64,000 nt of DNA from NCBI RefSeq assembly GCF_024462815.1, contig NZ_JANGCG010000001.1, forward strand, positions 1 to 64,000, in the 5' to 3' direction. The notes beneath the pieces are model-generated. The model made no database searches and had not been told where the DNA came from. It saw only the letters and a program-made list of their open reading frames with translations. How positions within the stretch are numbered: the stretch's first letter is position 1; every line of letters begins with the position of its first letter. The DNA is from Gemmiger formicilis (GTDB taxonomy: Bacteria > Bacillota > Clostridia > Oscillospirales > Ruminococcaceae). The translations under genes and the position numbers were made by a program. Shown piece by piece: positions 33,037 to 42,746 of this stretch.

Positions 33037-34218
33037 ATGGACAACAACCAGCGCAGCCGCAGGCAGAAATCCGCGAACGGCTCCCCTGCACAAGGCCCAC
33101 GGCGCGGCCTTGGCAGCCGTATCGGGCTGGAAAAGCGCGGCGCACCCGCCCCAGAGCAGCCCACGGCACGGCAGCAGGCGGCGCGGCCAAGGCAGAACGC
33201 CCAGCGCCCGCCGCGCCCCAGCCAGCAGATTAACCCGCAGAAGCCCGGTTACCGCCCCGGCGCGCCCCAAAAGCAGCGCCGTGTCACCCAGGCGGAAATC
33301 ATCCGCCGCCGCAACCGCCGCCGCGCACTCGGGATTCTGGGCGTGCTGGCGGTGCTGGCGGTCGGCGCGTTTGTGTCGGTCAACCTGCTGTTCAAGGTCA
33401 CAATTTTCCGGGTGGAAAATATGGACCGCACCACCCCTGCAGACACCGGCATTTACACGGAGGAGGAGCTGCTGACCGCGCTGGGCGTGGAGGCAAACTC
33501 CAACCTGTTCGGCTTCTCCACTGCCGAGAAAACGCAGCAGCTGGCCCAGCAGTTCCCGTATCTGGAACAGGTGGAGGTGGATATTCAGCTGCCCGCCACC
33601 GTCATCATCAAGGTGCAGCCCGCGCAGGAACGGTTTGCCTGTGCGTATTCCGGCGGCTGGATGGTACTGAGCGATTCCCTCAAAATCCTGCGCACCGATG
33701 CAAGCCAGCCGGATGGCCTTACGCTGCTGAACATCGCCTTGCCGGACGACTTCACGCCTGCGGTGGGCGCACACATCACCCCCAAGAGCTACAACTCCTT
33801 GCTGGGGGCAGAGCAGGCCACCGCCGAGACCGCGGGCCTGCAGGCCTCCGCCGCCGATACCCTGACCGAGCTGATGGAAAATCTGCAGGCAAACGGCCTG
33901 TTTGACGGCACCACGGCGCTGGACGTACAGGATTTGAGCGATATTGAGTTCACCTACCAGAACCGTGTGGTGGTGCGGCTGGGCAGTGAGACCAATCTGC
34001 CCTACAAGCTGCGGCTGGCCGCAGCGGCGCTGGCAGACCCCGAAAAGGGGCTTGCGGACAGTGACCGCGGCGTGCTGGACATTTCCACCCAGCAGTCAAA
34101 CGGTGATATCCGCGCCTACTTTGCGCCGGAGGAGGCCGCCCCGACCCCGGAACCCGAACCCACCCCTGAGCCTGCGGAAAACGCAGGGGATGCAGGGGAC
34201 GCCGCTGCGGCAGAATAA
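33037..34218 (+). CDS. ftsQ: FtsQ/DivIB-like cell division protein
   Basis: A 393-aa bitopic protein. A long basic, Gln/Pro-rich cytoplasmic tail (residues 1-85) precedes one helix (about 96-116). The POTRA domain follows, with FRVENMDRTTPADTGIYTEEELLTALGV and YLEQVEVDIQLPATVIIKVQ, then the beta domain. The C-terminus is a Pro-Glu repeat tail (TPEPEPTPEPAE). It should act with the FtsL-like protein in the divisome. It is the last gene of the plus-strand cluster before a two-way terminator. Confidence 0.88.
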   Translation: MDNNQRSRRQKSANGSPAQGPRRGLGSRIGLEKRGAPAPEQPTARQQAARPRQNAQRPPRPSQQINPQKPGYRPGAPQKQRRVTQAEIIRRRNRRRALGILGVLAVLAVGAFVSVNLLFKVTIFRVENMDRTTPADTGIYTEEELLTALGVEANSNLFGFSTAEKTQQLAQQFPYLEQVEVDIQLPATVIIKVQPAQERFACAYSGGWMVLSDSLKILRTDASQPDGLTLLNIALPDDFTPAVGAHITPKSYNSLLGAEQATAETAGLQASAADTLTELMENLQANGLFDGTTALDVQDLSDIEFTYQNRVVVRLGSETNLPYKLRLAAAALADPEKGLADSDRGVLDISTQQSNGDIRAYFAPEEAAPTPEPEPTPEPAENAGDAGDAAAAE

Positions 34219-34229
34219 CCAGACAAAAT

Positions 34230-34270
34230 AAATCCCGCTGACCGGGTTGCATCCGGTCAGCGGGATTTTT
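34230..34270. terminator. bidirectional terminator between ftsQ and purB
   Basis: Perfect stem AAATCCCGCTGACCGG / CCGGTCAGCGGGATTTTT with loop GTTGCAT, serving the convergent dcw and purine transcripts. Confidence 0.95.
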
Positions 34271-34293
34271 GTACTTTTGATGCGGGAAAGGGC

Positions 34294-35730
34294 TTAGACG
34301 CTCAGCTCGACGTGCTGGCCCAGATCCTCCTTGTTGGCGTCCAGCACAGGCTGGATGACGTCACGCAGGAACTCGGTGACCTGCTCGGCGCTGCGACCGG
34401 TGAAGGCTTCGGGCGAGAGCTCGGCCTCAATCTCCTCACGGCTCAGGCCGAAGGCGGGGTCAGCCTCCACGCGGGCAATCATATCGTTGGGCTTGCCCTC
34501 CTGCTTAACAACCGCGGCGGCGGCCACAGCGTGCTCACGCAGGCGCTCGTGCAGCTCCTGACGGTCACCGCCCTTCTTGACGGCCTTCATCATAATGTTC
34601 TCGCTGGCCATAAAGGGCAGCTCGGCCATAACGCGGGCGCGGACAACCTTCGGGTAGACAACCAGCCCGTCAGAGACGTTCAGCAGGATATTCAGAACGG
34701 CATCGGCGGCCAGGAAACCCTCCGCCATGGCAATGCGCTTGTTGGCGGAATCGTCGAGGGTACGCTCAAACCACTGGGTGCCTGCGGTGATGGCGGGATT
34801 CAGCACGTCCACCATCAGGTAGCGGCTCAGGGCGCAGATACGCTCGCAGCGCATGGGGTTGCGCTTGTACGGCATAGCAGAAGAGCCAATCTGGTTCTTC
34901 TCAAACGGCTCTTCCATCTCCTTGAAGTTGGCCAGCAGGCGGATGTCGGTGGCCATTTTCATTGCGCTCTGACCAATACCGGCCACGGCGGACAGGACGT
35001 TGTAGTCCACCTTGCGGCTGTAGGTCTGGCCGCAGACCGGCACGACCTTGTCAAAGCCCATCTGGGCGCAGACGTCCGCCTCGACCGCCTTGATTTTGGC
35101 AGAATCGCCGTTGAACAGCTCCACAAAGCTGGCCTGCGTGCCGGTGGTTCCCTTGACGCCGCGCAGCGCCAGCTGGGAAATCTGGTGGTCAACCTCCTCT
35201 AAATCCATGTACAATTCGTTCATCCAGAGGGTGGCGCGCTTGCCCACGGTGGTGAGCTGGGCGGGCTGGCAGTGGGTGTAGGCCAGGCAGGGCATGGCCT
35301 TGTATTCATCGGCAAATTTGGCAAGGTTTGCCAGCACGCCGATGAGTTTCTTGCGGACAAGCTGCAGGCCCTCGCGCATGATGATAACATCGGTGTTATC
35401 GCCGACATAGCAGCTGGTGGCACCCAGATGGATGATGCCCTTTGCCTTGGGGCACTGCAGGCCGTAGGCGTAGACGTGGCTCATCACATCGTGGCGAACC
35501 AGCTTCTCGCGGGCAATGGCATCCTCATAGTTGATGTCATCCTTGTGCGCCTCCAGCTCGGCAATCTGCTCATCGGTGATGGCCAGACCCTGCTTCTGCT
35601 CGGCCTTGGCCAGTGCAATCCACAGTCTGCGCCAGGTGCGGAACTTGTTGTCCTCCGAGAAGATGTACTGCATCTCGTCAGAGGCGTACCGGGTGCTGAA
35701 GGGGGAAATGTATCTGTCATGTTGTGCCAT
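34294..35730 (-). CDS. purB: adenylosuccinate lyase PurB
   Basis: A 478-aa fumarase/aspartase-superfamily lyase. The superfamily signature is SSAMPYKRNPMRCERI, and GATSCYVGDNTD and TPTCQPAQ-like HCQPAQLTTVGKR supply active-site histidines. It acts twice: on SAICAR in IMP synthesis and on adenylosuccinate in AMP synthesis. I chose ATG 35730, with TTGAGGA upstream; a TTG five codons earlier coincides with the ribosome site. It is the last gene of the purine operon, 20 bp after purL. Confidence 0.95.
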   Translation of the reverse strand: MAQHDRYISPFSTRYASDEMQYIFSEDNKFRTWRRLWIALAKAEQKQGLAITDEQIAELEAHKDDINYEDAIAREKLVRHDVMSHVYAYGLQCPKAKGIIHLGATSCYVGDNTDVIIMREGLQLVRKKLIGVLANLAKFADEYKAMPCLAYTHCQPAQLTTVGKRATLWMNELYMDLEEVDHQISQLALRGVKGTTGTQASFVELFNGDSAKIKAVEADVCAQMGFDKVVPVCGQTYSRKVDYNVLSAVAGIGQSAMKMATDIRLLANFKEMEEPFEKNQIGSSAMPYKRNPMRCERICALSRYLMVDVLNPAITAGTQWFERTLDDSANKRIAMAEGFLAADAVLNILLNVSDGLVVYPKVVRARVMAELPFMASENIMMKAVKKGGDRQELHERLREHAVAAAAVVKQEGKPNDMIARVEADPAFGLSREEIEAELSPEAFTGRSAEQVTEFLRDVIQPVLDANKEDLGQHVELSV

Positions 35731-35750
35731 GGAAAAAGTCCTCAACTTTC

Positions 35751-38700
35751 TTACAGCTTGAAGTAGTTTACGCCGCCCTCAAAAATCGGCTGGTACTTGT
35801 CGCCGGTGACGTTCTTGTACAGCAACTCGCCGCTGCGCTCGCTGTGGCCCATCTTGCCAAAGACACGGCCGTCCGGGCTGGTAATGCCCTCAATGGCCAG
35901 CACAGAGCCGTTGGGATTGTAGCGCAGGTCCATCGTCGGGCGGCAGGTCAGATCCACATACTGGGTGGCAATCTGGCCGTTGTCGATAAGCTGGTTCAGC
36001 AGCTGCTCATTGCAGACAAAGCGGCCCTCGCCATGGCTGATGGCAATCAGGTGCTCATCGTTGATGTCGCACTTGCTCAGCCACGGGCTCTTGTTGCTGG
36101 CCACGCGGGTGCGCACCAGCATGGACTGATGGCGGTGAATCGTGTTGAAGGTCAGCGTCGGGTCATTCTCGGTGATGGGGCGGATTTCGCCGTAGGGGAC
36201 AAGGCCCAGCTTAATCAGCGCCTGGAAGCCGTTGCAGATGCCCAGTGCCAGACCGTCGCGCTGGTTCAGCAGGCGGTTGACAGCATCAGCCACAGCAGGA
36301 TTGCGGAAGAAGGCTGCAATGAACTTGGCGGAGCCGTCCGGCTCGTCACCGCCGGAGAAGCCGCCCGGCAGCATCAGAATCTGTGCCTCGTCCAGCTCCT
36401 TCACCAGCGCCTCGCAGCTCTCGGCCACATCGGCGGGGGTCAGGTTCTTCAGCACCAGAATATGGGGGTCACCACCGGCACGGCGGAAGGCGCGGGCCGT
36501 ATCATACTCGCAGTTCGTGCCGGGGAAAACAGGGATAATCACGCGCGGCGTGGCAAGGCGCACAGCGGGGGCTACGCGCTTGTTGGCGGGACAGTCATGC
36601 TCCAGCGCGGGCACAAATTCGCCGGGCTTGCGGTAGGGGAACACCGGTTCCAGCTTGGCCTCCCACAGCTCCTGTAGGCGGGCCAGGTCGATGTGCTTGC
36701 CCTCGGCCTCCAGCGTGTAATCCACGGTGGTGAAGCCGAGGAACTCACCGGCAGAGGGGTCAAGCAGCTCCAGAATGACCGCACCGTAGGCGGGCTTGAA
36801 AAGGCTGTCGAGGTCGATATCGTTGGACAGCTGCAGGCCGACATGGTTGCCGACACACATCTTGAAGAGGGCCTCGGCCACACCGCCGTAGCCGGGGGTG
36901 GCGGCGGCCAGCACCTTGCCTTCGTCAATCATCTGCTCAACGGCCTTGTAAATGGCAATCAGGCTGCCGACCTCGGGCAGACCGTTCTTGCAGTTGGGGC
37001 GCAGAATGACAACCGAGCTGTTGGCCTTCTTGAACTCGGGGCTCTGCACGTCATGCGTGTTGCCGACTGCGGTGGCAAAGCTGACCAGTGTCGGGGGCAC
37101 GTCCAGCCCCTCAAAGCTGCCGGACATGGAGTCCTTGCCGCCGATGGACGCAATGCCCAGACCCATCTGTGCATCCAGCGCACCCAGCAGGGCAGCCAGC
37201 GGCTTGCCCCAGCGCTCGGGCTTATCATTCATGTGCTCAAAATATTCCTGGAAGGTCAGGTACATATCCTTGTGGTGGAAGCCTGCGCAGACCAGCTTGG
37301 TCACGCTCTCGACCACAGCCAGATAAGCGCCGCGGTAGGGGTCGGCCTCGGTCAGATAGGGGTTGAAGCCCCACGCCATACCGCTGCAGGTGGTGGTCTC
37401 GCCGTCCACAGGCAGCTTGGCGGCCATGGCCATGGTCGGGGTCAGCTGGTACTTGCCGCCGTAGGGCATCAGCACGGTGGCCGCGCCGATGGTGGAGTCA
37501 AAGCGCTCGCCCAGACCCTTCTGGCTGCAGACGTTCAGGTCAGAGACCATGGACGCCATTTTTTCCTCAAAGGTGTTGCCGGCAAAGTGCGGTTGCCAGC
37601 TGTGGCCGGCCAGAATATGGGCGCTGGCGTGGCGCTCGGCACCGTTGGAGTTCAGAAACTCGCGGGAGAGGTCAACAATCGTCTTGCCGTTCCAGACCTC
37701 GCGCATACGCTTTTCCTCGGTCACGGTGGCAACAATCGTAGCTTCGAGGTTTTCTTCGGCAGCATACTGCATAAAGGTCTCGGCATCCTCGGCAGCAACG
37801 GCCACGGCCATACGCTCCTGGCTCTCGGAGATGGCCAGCTCGGTGCCGTCCAGACCCTCGTACTTGCGGGTAACCTTGTTCAAATCGATGTGCAGGCCGT
37901 CGGCCAGCTCGCCGATGGCCACGGAAACACCGCCCGCGCCGAAGTCATTGCAGCGCTTGATCAGGCGGCAGGCGTCCTCGCGGCGGAAGAGACGCTGCAG
38001 CTTGCGCTCGATGGGCGCGTTGCCTTTCTGCACCTCGGCACCGCAGGTTTCCAGACTGGTCAGCTTGTGTGCCTTGGAGGAGCCGGTGGCACCGCCGACG
38101 CCGTCACGGCCGGTGCGGCCGCCCAGCAGAATGACCACATCGCCGGGAGCGGGTTCCTCGCGGCGGACGTGGCTGGCGGGGGTTGCACCCACAACGGCAC
38201 CGATTTCCATCCGCTTGGCGGCGTAGCCGGGGTGGTAGAGCTCGGCTACCTGACCGGTGGCAAGGCCAATCTGGTTGCCGTAGCTGGAATAGCCCGCGGC
38301 TGCGGTGGTGACCAGCTTGCGCTGAGGCAGCTTGCCGGGCATCGTCTCGGAGACAGGCTTCAGCGGGTCAGCCGCGCCAGTCACGCGCATGGCCTGATAG
38401 ACATAGCTGCGACCGGAAAGCGGGTCACGGATGGCACCGCCGATACAGGTGGCAGCACCACCGAAGGGCTCAATCTCGGTGGGGTGGTTGTGGGTCTCGT
38501 TCTTGAACAGGAACAGCCAGTCCTGCTGCTCACCATCCACATCGCACTTGATTTTGACCGTGCAGGCGTTGATTTCCTCGCTCTCGTCAAGGTTCTGCAG
38601 AATACCACGCTGCTTGAGGGCTTTGGCACCGATGGTAGCGCAGTCCATCAGGGTGCGGTTCTTCTGGTCGCGGCCGGTCTCGGCACGCAGGGCCATATAG

Positions 38701-39437
38701 CGGTCAAAGGCGGCCTGCACCACAGCATCATCAATCTTGACATCGTCAAGAATCGTGCCAAAGGTGGTGTGGCGGCAGTGGTCAGACCAGTAGGTGTCAA
38801 TCAGGCGGATTTCCGTGATGGTCGGGTCGCGGTGCTCGGACTTGAAGTAATTCTGGCAGAACACGATGTCGGCGTGGTCCATTGCCAGACCCTTCTCGGT
38901 GCGGAAGGTCTCCAGCGCGTCCTCGTCCAGCGCAGTGAAGCCGGTCAGCGTCTCAACCTCGGTGGGGATGGCAAACTCCATCTTCAAGGTGTTGCGCTCG
39001 TCCAGGCTGGCCTCGCGGGCCTCGACCGGGTTGATGACATACTTCTTGATGGCGGCAAGGTCGTCCTCGGTCAGCGCACCCTGCAGCAGGTAGACGCGGG
39101 CGGAGCGCACGGCGGGGCGCTCGCCCTGGCTCAGCAGCTGGATGCACTCGCTGGCGGAGTCGGCGCGCTGGTCAAACTGGCCGGGCAGATACTCGACCGC
39201 AAAAACATTCTCGGCCTCGGGCAGCTTGTCATAGGTCACATCGACCGGCGGCTCACTGAAAACGGTGGGCACAGCCTGCTGGAACAGCACGTTGTCGATG
39301 CCCTCCACGTCATAGCGGTTCAGCAGACGCAAGCCGGTCAGGCTCTTGATGCCAACCAGATCGACCAGCTCATGCAGCAGGCCCTGCGCTTCGCCGTCGA
39401 AGCCGGGCTTTTTCTCAACATAAATGCGATATACCAT
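35751..39437 (-). CDS. purL: phosphoribosylformylglycinamidine synthase, single-chain PurL with glutaminase
   Basis: A 1228-aa enzyme of the large single-chain type. An N-terminal PurS-like region (about 1-180) precedes two AIRS-like ATP-binding halves, seen in DHCRHTTFGTILDD and ETHNHPTEIEPFGGAATCIGG. The C-terminal glutamine amidotransferase (about 960-1228) has its nucleophile cysteine in ALGICNGFQALIKLG and the His/Glu pair in ISHGEGRF. It converts FGAR to FGAM. The one-chain form replaces the purS-purQ-purL trio of Bacillus, so no separate purS or purQ is needed. AGGAGG precedes ATG 39437. Confidence 0.96.
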   Translation of the reverse strand: MVYRIYVEKKPGFDGEAQGLLHELVDLVGIKSLTGLRLLNRYDVEGIDNVLFQQAVPTVFSEPPVDVTYDKLPEAENVFAVEYLPGQFDQRADSASECIQLLSQGERPAVRSARVYLLQGALTEDDLAAIKKYVINPVEAREASLDERNTLKMEFAIPTEVETLTGFTALDEDALETFRTEKGLAMDHADIVFCQNYFKSEHRDPTITEIRLIDTYWSDHCRHTTFGTILDDVKIDDAVVQAAFDRYMALRAETGRDQKNRTLMDCATIGAKALKQRGILQNLDESEEINACTVKIKCDVDGEQQDWLFLFKNETHNHPTEIEPFGGAATCIGGAIRDPLSGRSYVYQAMRVTGAADPLKPVSETMPGKLPQRKLVTTAAAGYSSYGNQIGLATGQVAELYHPGYAAKRMEIGAVVGATPASHVRREEPAPGDVVILLGGRTGRDGVGGATGSSKAHKLTSLETCGAEVQKGNAPIERKLQRLFRREDACRLIKRCNDFGAGGVSVAIGELADGLHIDLNKVTRKYEGLDGTELAISESQERMAVAVAAEDAETFMQYAAEENLEATIVATVTEEKRMREVWNGKTIVDLSREFLNSNGAERHASAHILAGHSWQPHFAGNTFEEKMASMVSDLNVCSQKGLGERFDSTIGAATVLMPYGGKYQLTPTMAMAAKLPVDGETTTCSGMAWGFNPYLTEADPYRGAYLAVVESVTKLVCAGFHHKDMYLTFQEYFEHMNDKPERWGKPLAALLGALDAQMGLGIASIGGKDSMSGSFEGLDVPPTLVSFATAVGNTHDVQSPEFKKANSSVVILRPNCKNGLPEVGSLIAIYKAVEQMIDEGKVLAAATPGYGGVAEALFKMCVGNHVGLQLSNDIDLDSLFKPAYGAVILELLDPSAGEFLGFTTVDYTLEAEGKHIDLARLQELWEAKLEPVFPYRKPGEFVPALEHDCPANKRVAPAVRLATPRVIIPVFPGTNCEYDTARAFRRAGGDPHILVLKNLTPADVAESCEALVKELDEAQILMLPGGFSGGDEPDGSAKFIAAFFRNPAVADAVNRLLNQRDGLALGICNGFQALIKLGLVPYGEIRPITENDPTLTFNTIHRHQSMLVRTRVASNKSPWLSKCDINDEHLIAISHGEGRFVCNEQLLNQLIDNGQIATQYVDLTCRPTMDLRYNPNGSVLAIEGITSPDGRVFGKMGHSERSGELLYKNVTGDKYQPIFEGGVNYFKL

Positions 39438-39476
39438 TGTATTTCCTCCTGAGAGTTGAATTTGCAGGAAGTGGGT

Positions 39477-40760
39477 TCAGCGCATCGCCGCCAGCGCACG
39501 TGCGCCGATGTCGCTGCGCTTGTGCAGCTTGTCAAAGTGGATACCCTCCGTTGCGGCGTAGGCTTTTTTCAGAGCCTCGGGCAGGGTGTTGGCCGTGGCG
39601 GTCACGCCCAGCACGCGGCCGCCGTTGGTGACAAGCGTACCATTTTGAAGGGCTGTACCTGAATGATACACCGTCACGCCCTTCGCGTCAAGTTGACCGG
39701 CGGTAAGACCGGTAATCTCCTTGCCCTTTTCGTAGGCAACCGGGTAGCCGCCGCTGGCCAGAATCACGCAGGCGGCAGCGCCGTCGCGGAACTTGACCTC
39801 GGTTTCGGCCAGTGTGCCGTTGGTGGTGGCCTCCATCACGGTCAGCAGGTCGCTTTCCAGCAGGGGCAGCACCACCTGTGTCTCGGGGTCGCCAAAGCGG
39901 CAGTTGTACTCAATAACCTTGGGGCCGTCGGGGGTCAGCATCAGGCCGAAATAGAGGCAACCTTTGAAGGGGCAGCCTTCGGCCTGCATGGCCGCAACGG
40001 TGGGCAGGAAAATCTCCTTCATGCAGCGCTCGGCAATTTCCGGCGTGTAGTAGGGGTTCGGGGCCACCGTGCCCATGCCGCCGGTGTTCAGGCCCTCATC
40101 GTGGTCCAGCGCACGCTTGTGGTCCATGCTGGACACCATCGGCTTGACGGTCTTGCCGTCACAGAAGGAAAGCACGCTGACCTCGGGACCGGTCAGAAAC
40201 TCCTCCACAACCACATGGTTGCCGGAGGCACCGAACTTTTTGTCCAGCATAATCTCCTTGACGCCGTCGGCAGCCTCCTGCTCATTCTGGCAAATCAGCA
40301 CGCCCTTGCCCAGCGCCAGACCGTCCGCCTTGATGACGACCGGGTATTTGCCCTCGGCACGGATGTAGTCCATGACCTTCTCGGGGTTGTCAAAGGTTTC
40401 ATACTTGGCGGTGGGGATACCGTATTTCTTCATCAAATCCTTGCTGAACACCTTGCTGGCCTCAATGCGGGCCGCGGCCTTGTCGGGGCCGAAGGCCGGA
40501 ATACCGACGGCGGCCAACGCGTCCACCATGCCCAGCGCCAGCGGGTCATCCTGTGCGACTACCGCGTAGTCAAAGGCTTCTTCCTTGGCAAACTTGACCA
40601 TGGCGTCCACATCGGTGGCCGGGATGGCCTTGCAGTGTGCATCATAGCTGATGCCGCCGTTGCCGGGCGCGCACCAGATTTCGGTGCAGCGGGGGCTCTT
40701 TTTCAGTGCGCGGATGATGGCGTGCTCACGCCCGCCGCCGCCAACAACCAGAATTTTCAT
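39477..40760 (-). CDS. purD: phosphoribosylamine--glycine ligase PurD
   Basis: A 427-aa ATP-grasp enzyme. It starts MKILVVGGGGREHAI, has the ATP-grasp loop KADGLALGKGV and the metal-binding end EYNCRFGDPETQVVLPLL. It ligates glycine to phosphoribosylamine, the second step of the pathway. The 68-bp gap to the upstream purH gene contains a GC-rich hairpin without a T tract. Confidence 0.96.
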   Translation of the reverse strand: MKILVVGGGGREHAIIRALKKSPRCTEIWCAPGNGGISYDAHCKAIPATDVDAMVKFAKEEAFDYAVVAQDDPLALGMVDALAAVGIPAFGPDKAAARIEASKVFSKDLMKKYGIPTAKYETFDNPEKVMDYIRAEGKYPVVIKADGLALGKGVLICQNEQEAADGVKEIMLDKKFGASGNHVVVEEFLTGPEVSVLSFCDGKTVKPMVSSMDHKRALDHDEGLNTGGMGTVAPNPYYTPEIAERCMKEIFLPTVAAMQAEGCPFKGCLYFGLMLTPDGPKVIEYNCRFGDPETQVVLPLLESDLLTVMEATTNGTLAETEVKFRDGAAACVILASGGYPVAYEKGKEITGLTAGQLDAKGVTVYHSGTALQNGTLVTNGGRVLGVTATANTLPEALKKAYAATEGIHFDKLHKRSDIGARALAAMR

Positions 40761-40828
40761 AGGGGAAACCTCCTGTAAAACACCAACAGCCCGCGGCGGA
40801 AAAAACGCCGCAGGCGCGATGAAAAATA

Positions 40829-42010
40829 TCAGTGATGGAACAGCCGGATGCCGCAGAACGCCATGGCAATGTTATATTTGTTGCAGGTGTCAATGACCTG
40901 CCCATCGCGGATGGAGCCGCCCGGCTGCACGATGGCCGTCACGCCGCTGCGGCGTGCACGCTCAATGTTGTCGCCGAAGGGGAAGAAGGCATCGCTGCCC
41001 AGAGAAACGCCGGTCACGGCGTCCAGCCACGCGCGCTTTTCCGCAGCGGTCAGCGGGGCGGGCTGCTCGGTAAAGGTCTCGGCCCAGACATCATCGCCAA
41101 TCACGTCCTCCGGCGTGTCGCCGATATAGACGTCAATCGCGTTGTCGCGGTTGGGCTTGGCCACATCGTCACGGAAGGGCAGGGCCAGAACCTTTGGCAT
41201 ATGGCGCAACTGCCAGTTGTCGGCCTTCTGACCGGCCAGGCGGGTGCAGTGTACGCGGCTCTGCTGGCCTGCGCCCACGCCGATGGTCTGGCCGTCCTGC
41301 ACGTAGCAGACGCTGTTGGACTGGGTGTATTTCAGCACGATCAGGCTGATAATCAGATCGCGGCGCTGCTCGTCACTGATGAACTTGTTCTCGGTCACAA
41401 TGTTCTGCAGCATCGTCTCGTTGGAAATGGCCAAATCCTGGCGGCCCTGCTCAAAGGTCACGCCAAAGACCGTGCGGGTTTCCAGCGGCTGCGGCTCGTA
41501 GCTGGGGTCAATCTGCACAATGGCGTAGTTGCCCTTTTTCTTTCCCTTCAGCACCTCAAGTGCGTCGGCATCATAGCCGGGGGCAATGATGCCGTCTGAT
41601 ACCTCGTGCTGGATGAGCTTGGCGGTGGACAAATCGCAGACATCGGAAAGTGCAATCCAGTCGCCGAAGCTGGACATACGGTCCGCACCGCGGGCGCGGG
41701 CATAGGCGCAGGCCAGCGGGGAGAGCTCGGTCTCCGGCGCAATGTGGTACATGGCGCGCAGGGTATCGTCCAGCGGCAGGCCGATGGCGGCACCGGCAGG
41801 GGAGACGTGCTTGAAGCTGGCGGCGGCGGGCTGGCCCAGCGCCTTCTTCAGGTCGCGCACAAGCTGCCAGGAGTTGAAGGCATCCAGAAAGTTGATGTAG
41901 CCCGGGCGGCCGTTCAGAATCTGTACCGGCAGGTCACTGCCATCGGCCATATAGATGCGGGCGGGCTTCTGGTTGGGGTTTGTGCCGTATTTCAGTTGAA
42001 ATTCGTTCAT
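40829..42010 (-). CDS. purH: stand-alone AICAR formyltransferase (PurH C-terminal type)
   Basis: A 393-aa protein covering only the AICAR transformylase half of PurH. It starts MNEFQLKYGTNPNQKPARIY, the start of that domain, and has FKHVSPAGAAIG (catalytic Lys-His), SFGDWIALSD and DAFFPFGDNIERARRSGV. The MGS-like cyclohydrolase half of normal bifunctional PurH (about 510-530 aa) is missing, and the next gene upstream in the operon, one base away, encodes a PurO-type cyclohydrolase instead. It uses 10-formyl-THF to make FAICAR from ZMP. Confidence 0.88.
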   Translation of the reverse strand: MNEFQLKYGTNPNQKPARIYMADGSDLPVQILNGRPGYINFLDAFNSWQLVRDLKKALGQPAAASFKHVSPAGAAIGLPLDDTLRAMYHIAPETELSPLACAYARARGADRMSSFGDWIALSDVCDLSTAKLIQHEVSDGIIAPGYDADALEVLKGKKKGNYAIVQIDPSYEPQPLETRTVFGVTFEQGRQDLAISNETMLQNIVTENKFISDEQRRDLIISLIVLKYTQSNSVCYVQDGQTIGVGAGQQSRVHCTRLAGQKADNWQLRHMPKVLALPFRDDVAKPNRDNAIDVYIGDTPEDVIGDDVWAETFTEQPAPLTAAEKRAWLDAVTGVSLGSDAFFPFGDNIERARRSGVTAIVQPGGSIRDGQVIDTCNKYNIAMAFCGIRLFHH

Positions 42011-42011
42011 A

Positions 42012-42743
42012 TTAACCCTCCACAGCGGTGTATTTGTTCAGAATAATGTCCTCATAGGCGCCGGTCTCCAGCTCAATGCTACGGACAAACAGGCTGACCT
42101 TGTTGTCAGCGTTCAAGTTCTTCCACAGCTTTTTGGCAAAGGCGTCGGCATCGTTGGTGTCAATGGCCACGCGCAGCGGCTCCCCGGCAAAGCTGGGAAT
42201 CGGCGCGCCGTTCTTGACGTAGGTGCTGATGAAATGTCCCTCGCCGGCCATGGGCTGGGGGTAATCGAAGGTCTGGCGCTGCACGCTGTCGGCGCGGCCC
42301 TCGTTGGATTTGACGATGGACAGCTTGTAGCCGCCGCGGCGCATATCCATCACGCCGGAGATGCGCGGTGTGAAGTTGGGGGCGTCATCCTCAAAGGTGC
42401 GGGTGGCAAGGGCGGCTTCAAAGCTGTAGCCGGGGAAAAGGTTGCCGTTCATAAACTGGGCAATCGTGTCGGTCTGGTCGCCGTTGGTCACCACGGTGGT
42501 CTCGCGCAGGGTCAGCACCGCATTGTAGATAATCAGATGCGGGTCCTCCAGCTTGGCAGGGTCGGCGGCTACCGTGCGGATGCCGCCCTCGATGGGCTCA
42601 AACACGCGGTTGCGGCTGTTGGCGCTGCGGCCCATAATCCAGTAGGCCACAAACGCCTTCTGGCCATCAGGGCTTTGCCCCAGCACAATGCCGCGGCCCG
42701 GGTATTCATTCCCGGCCAGATATTTGTACAGATTCTTTTTCAT
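42012..42743 (-). CDS. IMP cyclohydrolase, PurO-like
   Basis: A 243-aa protein of the IMP_cyclohyd (PurO) family, first described in archaea. The opening YLAGNEYPGRGIVLGQSPD and the segment AYWIMGRSANSRNRVF are the family's most recognisable parts. It would close the ring of FAICAR to IMP, the last step, supplying what the shortened PurH lacks. One base separates it from purH and three from purN, so the genes are translated together. I leave the gene symbol empty because bacterial members carry several names. Confidence 0.85.
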   Translation of the reverse strand: MKKNLYKYLAGNEYPGRGIVLGQSPDGQKAFVAYWIMGRSANSRNRVFEPIEGGIRTVAADPAKLEDPHLIIYNAVLTLRETTVVTNGDQTDTIAQFMNGNLFPGYSFEAALATRTFEDDAPNFTPRISGVMDMRRGGYKLSIVKSNEGRADSVQRQTFDYPQPMAGEGHFISTYVKNGAPIPSFAGEPLRVAIDTNDADAFAKKLWKNLNADNKVSLFVRSIELETGAYEDIILNKYTAVEG

Positions 42744-42746
42744 TGT

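Noticed and set aside
36693-39452. A 919-codon open frame on the plus strand opposite purL
   Set aside because: It is the antisense of a highly conserved PurL and has shadow-type composition with no domain; the same applies to long frames opposite purF, fhs, murF, mraY and others.
40761-40828. GC-rich hairpin between purH and purD considered as a terminator
   Set aside because: Arms CTGCGGCG/CGCCGCGG surround a T-rich loop but no T tract follows on the minus strand; more likely a palindromic repeat.
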